This document shows positions 1 through 4,277 of a DNA stretch of 5,811 bases, piece after piece. The DNA is from an uncultured Porphyromonadaceae bacterium (GTDB lineage: Bacteria; Bacteroidota; Bacteroidia; Bacteroidales; Muribaculaceae): positions 1 through 5,811 of the forward strand of contig USGZ01000125.1 of NCBI GenBank assembly GCA_900554265.1, in the 5' to 3' direction. The notes below the pieces were generated by a model. The model saw only the letters and a list, made by a program, of their open reading frames with translations, searched no databases and was not told where the DNA came from. A program made the translations under genes and the position numbers. How positions within the stretch are numbered: position 1 is the first letter of the stretch; each line of letters opens with the position of its first letter.

Positions 1-441
1 GCGCCCGAGTACGACCGCGACCGCTACATCAGCGAAATACGTACCTACAAGCATGAGTTCCTGGCTCATGAGCTCGACATTCCCCGCGACAGGCAGCAGG
101 CCTTCTTCGAGGCATACGACGCCATGGAGGACGAGGAGATGCAGCTCAACCAGGAAATCCGCGACCTCGAGAGGCAGGTTAACGCCGATGCCGACGCTAC
201 GGAAACCGAAATCGAAGCCGCCAATTCCGCAATCTATTCGCAGAAGCAGAAGGAGGCGGAAATCGAGACCCGCTATTACGAGATTTTCAAGGAAACGCTC
301 ACACCCCGGCAGCTCCTGCGCCTGAAGAGCGCCGAACGCAAATTCAACCAGCAGCTCATGCGGCAGCACCGTCGCGGCAGCCGCGGAGCCGACCAGGCAG
401 CCGAACGCCGCAACCGCAACTCCGAAGCTCCCCGCCGCTGA
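1..441 (+). CDS. Spy/CpxP-like periplasmic helical protein, 3' part (5' end outside window)
   Basis: The reading frame is open from base 1 and ends with TGA at 439-441, so 146 C-terminal residues are visible and the start and any signal peptide lie outside. The visible part is almost all charged amphipathic helix. Its pattern is the one seen in Bacteroidota Spy/CpxP-like proteins (LTxxQ family, often labelled periplasmic heavy-metal sensor or sensor of an ECF sigma factor). A first block, YKHEFLAHELDIPRDRQQAF (about residues 16-35), corresponds to the first LTxxQ repeat. A second block, ETLTPRQLLRLKSAERKFN (about 98-116), is a clear LTPxQ repeat followed by the typical L-x-x-A-E-R-K-F. The Arg/Gln-rich tail after residue 120 looks disordered. 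Family members are periplasmic chaperone- or sensor-like proteins and are often encoded beside an ECF sigma factor gene; that would lie upstream, outside the window. The fold assignment is fairly safe, but ligand and role are inferred. Confidence 0.72.
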   Translation, partial: APEYDRDRYISEIRTYKHEFLAHELDIPRDRQQAFFEAYDAMEDEEMQLNQEIRDLERQVNADADATETEIEAANSAIYSQKQKEAEIETRYYEIFKETLTPRQLLRLKSAERKFNQQLMRQHRRGSRGADQAAERRNRNSEAPRR

Positions 442-485
442 GGCAGGCGCCAGCCGAAAAAGCCCTAAGCGCTCAGGCAAGCTCC

Positions 486-545
486 AATTAAAAAATATCC
501 AGCCGCCCCGCCAGTTCTTCATGGCAGGGCGGCTGAGTTTTTATT
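486..545. terminator. Bidirectional Rho-independent terminator between convergent genes
   Basis: CAGCCGCCCCGCC (500-512) pairs with GGCAGGGCGGCTG (523-535) across a 10-nt loop, giving a 13-bp stem with one C-A mismatch. On the plus strand it is followed by AGTTTTTATT. On the minus strand it is followed by GATATTTTTTAATT, the complement of the A-run at 490-495. It therefore has a T-tract on both sides and can end transcripts of both the Spy-like gene (stop at 441) and the XRE regulator (stop at 619). Confidence 0.85.
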
Positions 546-560
546 CGTGCTTGGCATCCA

Positions 561-608
561 TCCCGATTAGTCATGATTAATCGGGATTAATCGGGATTAA
601 TCCCGATT
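561..608. repeat. 10-bp tandem repeat with nested palindromes
   Basis: GATTAATCGG occurs at 575-584 and 585-594, followed by the variant GATTAATCCC at 595-604 and a partial GATT at 605-608. The last units form a perfect 20-bp palindrome, AATCGGGATTAATCCCGATT (589-608). A separate inverted repeat pairs TCCCGATTA (561-569) with TAATCGGGA (578-586). The block lies between the stop codon of the XRE gene and the bidirectional terminator. It has no T-tract of its own, so it is more likely a protein-binding cluster or a 3'-UTR structure than a terminator. Confidence 0.8.
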
Positions 609-618
609 GAGTCAAGTC

Positions 619-1065
619 TCAGTAGGGCCGGAAGGTATCGGTGGTGCCGTCGGAGTAGACAATTATGACGCTGACGACGGTTTTTGCCCGGCTGGCACAG
701 TTCGCGTAAGTTCTCGGCGAACCGTAGACTGGCGGTTCGCACTCGTTAAATGCCAATCCCTCAGCTGTTTGCGGCTCTGATTCCTGGCTTTCGGGCTCGG
801 TTTGAGGCTCTGAGGTTTCAATTTTCGGCGTTTCCTCCCTGTCGCCCGAGCCAAACAGCAGCCACGCGACGTTGAACTCCGGATAGGCTGCGTGGATTTT
901 CCGGAGCAGGGTATCGCTGATGCTTTTGTTGCGCCCCGAGAGAATCTGGCTCAGGCTCGAGCGCGAGAGGCCGATTCTGTCGGCGAACTGCGAGGAAGTC
1001 AGACCGAGCGAGCCGATAAACTGGTCCAGACGGGAAATGATAGGGGAGAATTCGTCTTCATTCAT
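619..1065 (-). CDS. XRE-family helix-turn-helix transcriptional regulator (148 aa)
   Basis: A small DNA-binding regulator. Residues 9-56 form a Cro/C1-type helix-turn-helix: TSSQFADRIG (23-32) is the first HTH helix, SRSSLSQILSG (34-44) the recognition helix, and RKIHAAYPEFNVAWLLFGSG (55-74) is the closing segment typical of this Bacteroidota family, whose members usually read Y-P-x-x-N-x-x-W-L-L-x-G-x-G. Residues 75-103 are an acidic Ser/Thr/Glu/Pro-rich linker that is probably disordered. The tail 128-148, ending in VSVIIVYSDGTTDTFRPY, resembles the short hydrophobic strand pair with a YSD-type motif that ends many relatives. The ATG at 1065 is preceded by a leader of about 30 nt and a good promoter, so this start is favoured. 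The gene stands alone. Palindromes on its promoter suggest autoregulation. Its target genes are unknown, and it could also be a domesticated prophage- or mobile-element-type repressor. Confidence 0.85.
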   Translation of the reverse strand: MNEDEFSPIISRLDQFIGSLGLTSSQFADRIGLSRSSLSQILSGRNKSISDTLLRKIHAAYPEFNVAWLLFGSGDREETPKIETSEPQTEPESQESEPQTAEGLAFNECEPPVYGSPRTYANCASRAKTVVSVIIVYSDGTTDTFRPY

Positions 1066-1099
1066 GGGAAAATGCCGTTTGCAATGGTGAATTATTCGG

Positions 1100-1136
1100 T
1101 TTGCAAATGTAATAAATGAATTTCATATTTGCAAAT
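1100..1136. promoter_or_regulatory. Paired TTTGCAAA palindromes, candidate operator
   Basis: The perfect palindrome TTTGCAAA (1100-1107) overlaps the -7 box of the regulator promoter. ATTTGCAAAT (1127-1136) overlaps its -33 box. Their centres are 28 bp apart, and between them lies the small dyad ATGAA-T-TTCAT (1116-1126). This symmetric arrangement fits a dimeric repressor blocking its own promoter. That the XRE protein binds here is inference. Confidence 0.45.
1104..1135 (-). promoter_or_regulatory. Promoter of the XRE regulator gene
   Basis: Read on the minus strand, TTTG (1135-1132), a 20-nt spacer and TACATTTG (1111-1104) match the Bacteroidota housekeeping promoter (-33 TTTG, -7 TAnnTTTG, spacing about 19-21). 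The start of transcription would be near 1097, leaving a leader of about 30 nt before the ATG at 1065. Confidence 0.7.
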
Positions 1137-1191
1137 TGCAATTGAGAATTGAAGATTGCAATTGTGAATTGATTGAATTTAAGATTGAGAA
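1135..1191. repeat. Degenerate 20-bp-period AATTG repeats
   Basis: ATTGCAATTGAGAATTG (1135-1151) is repeated as ATTGCAATTGTGAATTG (1155-1171), 16 of 17 bases identical, at an exact 20-bp step. A looser continuation (ATTGAATTTAAGATTG) runs to about 1187. The block starts at the -33 box of the regulator promoter and extends upstream of it. Confidence 0.7.
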
Positions 1192-1736
1192 CAAATGCCG
1201 ATGTGCGATTGTAAACAGTCTTGGAGTAGGGGAGTAAGTGTTTGAATTGCAGCTTTAATGATTCCGTATAAATATTTGCGGCCGAGAGGAAACCCCACGG
1301 TTTAAAGTAGACGTGAGCCTCAGGCCGTCGGGTCGGCATCATATTTAAACGCCTGCTCTAAAATGTGGCCGTAGAATACTGGGAATAAACGCCGTGCGGG
1401 TATTGCTAAAATATGTAAATCCATATTTCGGCGTCTGAATGCGTGTATTTGCACTTGTGAATTTCTCAATTGCGTATTGATTGCTACGGAGACTGCTCTG
1501 GCCTCGCGGTTTGCTTCGTGCTCCCGGACTTGGATTTATGAATTTACAAATAGGAATTAATTCTCATTTGTAATGGCTGATCTGTAGTTTGCGATTGCGA
1601 ATTGCCGCTTTGTTAAGCGCCGTATTTCATAATCGCTTCCAAAATCCTTGTGTAATTTCAAAAAACTCCGGCAATTTCTCAGCCGTTTGCAATTATAACA
1701 GCCTCAAGCCGTCAAATTGTTGGTTAACATAGTATA
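1140..1736. other. AT-rich non-coding region with scattered short repeats and dyads
   Basis: No open frame here looks like a gene: frames are short, low in complexity and overlap the regulator promoter. The stretch is enriched in variants of AATTG, ATTGC, GCAAAT and TTTGC (for example 1446-1480, 1541-1575, 1586-1606, 1684-1695). Two local structures stand out. One is the near-perfect dyad at 1544-1573. The other is a nested hairpin at 1389-1434, in which ACGCCG pairs with CGGCGT around an inner AAATATG/CATATTT stem. It may be an expanded regulatory region or decayed DNA. Confidence 0.55.
1544..1573. repeat. 30-bp interrupted palindrome
   Basis: TTACAAAT (1544-1551) is the exact complement of ATTTGTAA (1566-1573), and GGAATT pairs with AATTCT around the centre 1558/1559 with two non-pairing positions per half. 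Thirteen of 15 positions are symmetric. It could be a regulator site; no gene starts next to it. Confidence 0.65.
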
Positions 1737-2086
1737 AATCTTTGTGTATAGCCGTTTTACGGCCTTCTGGAGCCATATCTTCGCATCGCCTCAAATGAGA
1801 ATTAATCCCGACGTTCCATGTCCCTCCCCGGGTAGCTCATTTGGCGACCGACAAGCGGCGAAGCCGCGCAAAGGGGGCGTGACCTCCGTTTCCCGACACA
1901 ACAGGCCGGGTGATAAACAAATGGTTATTCGCAAATTGTGGGCGCGGGATACACCCACCTCCACTGCCCGCTGCGTGGGCGAGCTGATAATGGAAAGGCT
2001 GTTTCCAACGGCCGGCCCGGTCCGCTACTGTCGTAACCTGCAAAACAAAGCGAGGGAGCCCTGCCGGAGGACTGCCTCGCTTTTTC
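1737..2086 (+). ncRNA. Candidate structured non-coding RNA or relic (plus strand)
   Basis: This is a GC-rich island that does not code convincingly on either strand but is dense in hairpins. GCCG-TTTTA-CGGC is at 1751-1763. A 12-bp stem with a 2-nt bulge joins TCGCC-TC-AAATGAG (1786-1799) to CTCATTTGGCGA (1836-1847). GCGGC-GAA-GCCGC is at 1855-1867, GTGGG/CCCAC at 1938-1958, and TGGAAA-GGCTG-TTTCCA at 1991-2007. It ends in the hairpin 2047-2083, which has a T-run on the plus strand. A near-consensus -7 box AATCTTTG (1737-1744) precedes it, with a TTG 17 nt upstream, shorter than ideal. Segments at 2018-2031 and 2066-2076 recall cobalamin riboswitch boxes, but the full core is not present. Transcription is not proven. 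Confidence 0.3.
2047..2086. terminator. Rho-independent terminator of the 533-aa gene, usable on both strands
   Basis: AAAGCGAGG (2047-2055) pairs with CCTCGCTTT (2075-2083). The inner part can extend with CCT/AGG around a GCCGG loop. On the minus strand the stem is followed by GTTTTG, right after the stop of the 533-codon gene at 2102. On the plus strand it runs into TTTTTCGG, so it could also end a transcript from the candidate RNA region to its left. Confidence 0.75.
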
Positions 2087-2101
2087 GGTTCAGCTGTTCT
2101 T

Positions 2102-3703
2102 TCAGCTGTTGATTTTCGCGTTGATCTGGCTGATGAAGTCGTTCTGAATACGGATGCGGGCCTGGACTGCCTGGCGCACGCGTTCGAGTTCGTCGATGTT
2201 GTCGTAAGTTGTCGGCACGGGAATCTCGCCGTATTCCTTGAAGAAGTTCTTGGCGATTTTCTTGCCCTTCTTATAGGCCTTGTCGGTCAGCGCGTTCTCC
2301 AGGAAAGCACGCCCTTCTTCGAGCTGTCGCAGGATGCTGCCCATCGGAGTGATTTCGACGGCGTTACGCTTAAGTTCGTCAAGGTCGATGGAGAACCCGT
2401 CGGCCTTGGCCTTCGCTTCCCAGAGATCCTTTGTCTGCCCTTCTCCGACGAGGTATCTTACGCGGACGTTGCCGGAGGCTGCATCGAAGCCTACAAGACG
2501 CCAGTCGCCGACTCCGGGATTGATGCTGCTGAATCCCGCCATCTGCCGGCAAAGACTGTCGGCCAGTATGCGGCGGTACTTGGCCTCGCCGTCGGGCTTG
2601 CGCTGGCGGGCTTCCTGAACCTTGCCCGTCATGTTCCGCAGGTTATAGGCCGGAACGCTGGAATACTCCATTCCTTCCTCCTTATAGTATTGTTTGGTAC
2701 CTACACCGTCTATAAGCTGCATCACCACATCGGGAGCGAATACCGCATAGCCGGTCCTGTCCTGAGGCCGGGGGATTTCACTCATCCAGTCCTTGAGAAT
2801 CTCTTTTTCTTCATCGACGTGATAGTTGGGATAGTCCGCCTGGGCCTGCGCCAGATACTGGCGGTGGTAGGTGTCCATGGAGAACTCCATGCCGCGCATG
2901 GCGCTTTCCCGGCGCCAGCCGTCAATCAGCGCCTGGCGGTTGAAGGACGTGGCGACCGTTATGGTGGGCCTTTCGTTGTAGTGTACGATAAGTTCTCCGT
3001 TCTGCATCTTCCAGGTGCCGGTAAAGGTTTCGGTGCCTTTTACGTCGAAGTACCATCCGCCCGTGAGCTGGGTGGTGGTCCTGCGGCGACGTCGTCCGTT
3101 GACGCGCTTGGTGGTCGAAACTTCTCCTTCCACTTCCTGGCCGATTTTAGCCGTATATGTAATTACGTTCTTATAGGTCAATCGTCCTCCGGGAGAGAAT
3201 GTTACGGTAGATGTCGCATGCGGGTCGCTGCGTTCGGTAGTGTTGGAGTTATATACGCCTTCGGCCATGAATCTGGTCTCGAGGCTCGCCAGGTCTACAG
3301 CCGAAAGGACATGATATGTGCCGCTGGGCTTTTTGTTGACGGGACGCATGTCCCATGGCTGCCGGTATGCATAGGATTTGATCGAGTCGTTGGTGCTCTT
3401 GTTTGTTCCCAACAGATAGAGATATGAGCCGCCTACGACATCGTCGGTTTCCACGATGCCGTAATAACGGCCCTTTTCGGGGTAATCGACTATTACATAC
3501 TGGAATTCGCCTACGGGCATGCTGTAGCGGAGCACAGTGCCGTCAGGGCGCTGCCGCGGGGCCGTGATGAGAGGCAGGTAATCGTCGACCAGCTCGTTGG
3601 CGACGCTTCCCGACGACTGCAGGAAGGAGTCGGCGACATGGTTCTGCGCCGCGCCGCAGAGCGCGGCCAGCACGGCGCCGACGGTCAGTAATTCTTTCTT
3701 CAT
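2102..3703 (-). CDS. Exported protein of unrecognised family (533 aa)
   Basis: I do not recognise this family. The N-terminus MKKELLTVGAVLAALCGAAQ is a clear Sec signal peptide. A likely signal peptidase I site follows A-A-Q20, and the Cys at 16 lacks a good lipobox, so a secreted or periplasmic protein is favoured over a lipoprotein. Residues 46-105 (VLRYSMPVGEFQYVIVDYP, SYLYLLGT) look like beta strands. Residues 145-250 have alternating strands, GVYNS, TVTFSPGGRLTYK, GGWYFDVKGTETFTGTWKMQ and GELIVHYN, a pattern reminiscent of a lipocalin-like or treatment-of-stress beta barrel. That part is interrupted by a basic patch, KRVNGRRRRR (199-208). The second half mixes helix and strand and ends in a helical, charge-rich segment (about 500-533) that may form a coiled coil. 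The ATG is followed at once by the signal peptide, which fixes the start. The gene lies 63 nt after the bPH_4-like gene with no clear promoter between, so co-transcription is likely, and it ends at the terminator 2047-2083. Confidence 0.8.
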   Translation of the reverse strand: MKKELLTVGAVLAALCGAAQNHVADSFLQSSGSVANELVDDYLPLITAPRQRPDGTVLRYSMPVGEFQYVIVDYPEKGRYYGIVETDDVVGGSYLYLLGTNKSTNDSIKSYAYRQPWDMRPVNKKPSGTYHVLSAVDLASLETRFMAEGVYNSNTTERSDPHATSTVTFSPGGRLTYKNVITYTAKIGQEVEGEVSTTKRVNGRRRRRTTTQLTGGWYFDVKGTETFTGTWKMQNGELIVHYNERPTITVATSFNRQALIDGWRRESAMRGMEFSMDTYHRQYLAQAQADYPNYHVDEEKEILKDWMSEIPRPQDRTGYAVFAPDVVMQLIDGVGTKQYYKEEGMEYSSVPAYNLRNMTGKVQEARQRKPDGEAKYRRILADSLCRQMAGFSSINPGVGDWRLVGFDAASGNVRVRYLVGEGQTKDLWEAKAKADGFSIDLDELKRNAVEITPMGSILRQLEEGRAFLENALTDKAYKKGKKIAKNFFKEYGEIPVPTTYDNIDELERVRQAVQARIRIQNDFISQINAKINS

Positions 3704-3735
3704 AATATATTTTTAATGTGATGTGTCTGGTTCAT
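3700..3735 (-). other. Possible 11-codon leader ORF overlapping the next start
   Basis: The minus strand reads MNQTHHIKNIL and stops with a TGA that overlaps the ATG of the 533-codon gene (ATGA arrangement). The spacing would allow translational coupling. The ORF is tiny, lacks a visible Shine-Dalgarno site and could easily be chance. Confidence 0.15.
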
Positions 3736-3766
3736 GGTTTATCTACCGGAAATAGGGTGCCACGGT

Positions 3767-4186
3767 TCAGCTTACCCTTATTTCCGGGTTTATCGCCTTG
3801 AGCTCGGCGATGAAATCTTCCTGGTCCCTGGGCGAGATATAGACCCAGTTCCTGCGGCCGTAGCGCAGACCTATGCGCCGGGCCGAGAGCGCCGGCGACG
3901 ACAGTATCGTCGACTTGTGCGTTATCTCCTCTATGCGGCTTACGGGCAGAGTCATGCGGAAGAGTACGCCGCAGCGGATATAAAGCTTGCCGCCGCCGAT
4001 GGTATAGTCCGTATGGTAAAGCATATCGAACATCAGCGCCACGGCCAGCCCGACGAAGACCACGTCGATCAGCAGAATCCATGTGGACTTAAAGCAAAGC
4101 GCAATAGACCCTATGAAAAGCACGGCCATACCTATGCACGTCCACAGATACCACCGCGCCACCCTCGACTTATATACCTTTTCCAT
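3767..4186 (-). CDS. Two-TM membrane protein with bacterial PH-like domain (bPH_4 type)
   Basis: A membrane protein of 139 residues. Two hydrophobic helices (about 12-32 and 36-56) are followed by a soluble PH-like domain (about 60-133). Its sequence YTIGGGKLYIRCGVLFRMTLP, then SRIEEI, then SSPALSARRIGLRYG and finally ISPRDQEDFIAEL fits the bPH_4 family (former DUF1200): YTI..L.I..G, I..I, SSPALS..R..I.Y, and a closing ISPKD..xF...L. The frame is open 22 codons further, to an ATG at 4252. That extension would contain the promoter box TATCTTTG, and its protein sequence does not look like part of the family, so the ATG at 4186 is preferred. Relatives are small inner-membrane proteins of mostly unknown function; the PH-like fold is expected to act in protein or lipid contacts at the membrane. 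The exported 533-aa protein follows 63 nt downstream and is probably in the same transcript. Confidence 0.75.
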   Translation of the reverse strand: MEKVYKSRVARWYLWTCIGMAVLFIGSIALCFKSTWILLIDVVFVGLAVALMFDMLYHTDYTIGGGKLYIRCGVLFRMTLPVSRIEEITHKSTILSSPALSARRIGLRYGRRNWVYISPRDQEDFIAELKAINPEIRVS

Positions 4187-4190
4187 AATG

Positions 4191-4198
4191 CAAAGATA
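4191..4198 (-). promoter_or_regulatory. -7 box of the bPH_4-like gene promoter
   Basis: TATCTTTG on the minus strand is a perfect TAnnTTTG box, only 4 nt from the preferred ATG (4186-4184). No convincing TTTG -33 element is found at 19-21 nt. Transcription would start about at the ATG, implying a leaderless or nearly leaderless mRNA. Confidence 0.55.
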
Positions 4199-4255
4199 CA
4201 AACTTTTTTCTTTCCCCGCGATTTGAAAAATATATCGTAAAAGATTATTCAATCC

Positions 4256-4274
4256 AGACGGAACGAACCGGTCT
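4256..4274 (-). terminator. Weak hairpin after the acyltransferase gene
   Basis: AGACCGG (minus strand 4274-4268) can pair with CCGTCT (4261-4256) with one bulged C across a 6-nt loop, just past the stop at 4278. The following sequence is only moderately T-rich (TCTTTTA, about 14 nt later), so termination here is doubtful and readthrough into the bPH_4-like gene is possible. Confidence 0.25.
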
Positions 4275-4277
4275 AAA

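Noticed and set aside
561..608. CRISPR or IS terminal repeat
   Set aside because: The units are contiguous 10-mers without spacers, and no transposase or second terminal repeat is near.
1058..1342. 94-codon minus-strand frame upstream of the regulator
   Set aside because: It covers the regulator promoter and the AATTG repeats and overlaps the regulator start. Its sequence is a low-complexity translation of repeat DNA.
1826..1850. tRNA-like D-arm string GGTAGCTCATTTGG
   Set aside because: It resembles a tRNA D-arm, but no anticodon arm, TTCGA loop or acceptor stem can be placed around it, and the bases pair better in the 1786-1847 hairpin.
1744..2112. 122-codon plus-strand open frame across the structured region
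   Set aside because: It begins at a weak start inside the promoter-like box, has no domain-like sequence, is rich in Arg/Ser/Pro as expected of GC-rich non-coding frames, and runs through the terminator into the 3' end of the opposite gene.
2690..3427. 245-codon plus-strand frame
   Set aside because: It lies entirely inside the 533-codon minus-strand gene, whose signal peptide, start and terminator are coherent; it has no recognisable motif.
3734..4240. 168-codon plus-strand frame
   Set aside because: It is a shadow of the bPH_4-like gene on the other strand, which has clear TM segments and domain motifs.
4187..4252. N-terminal extension of the bPH_4-like protein (22 residues)
   Set aside because: It contains the promoter box and reads through AT-rich leader DNA; the protein family-like sequence begins only after the internal Met.
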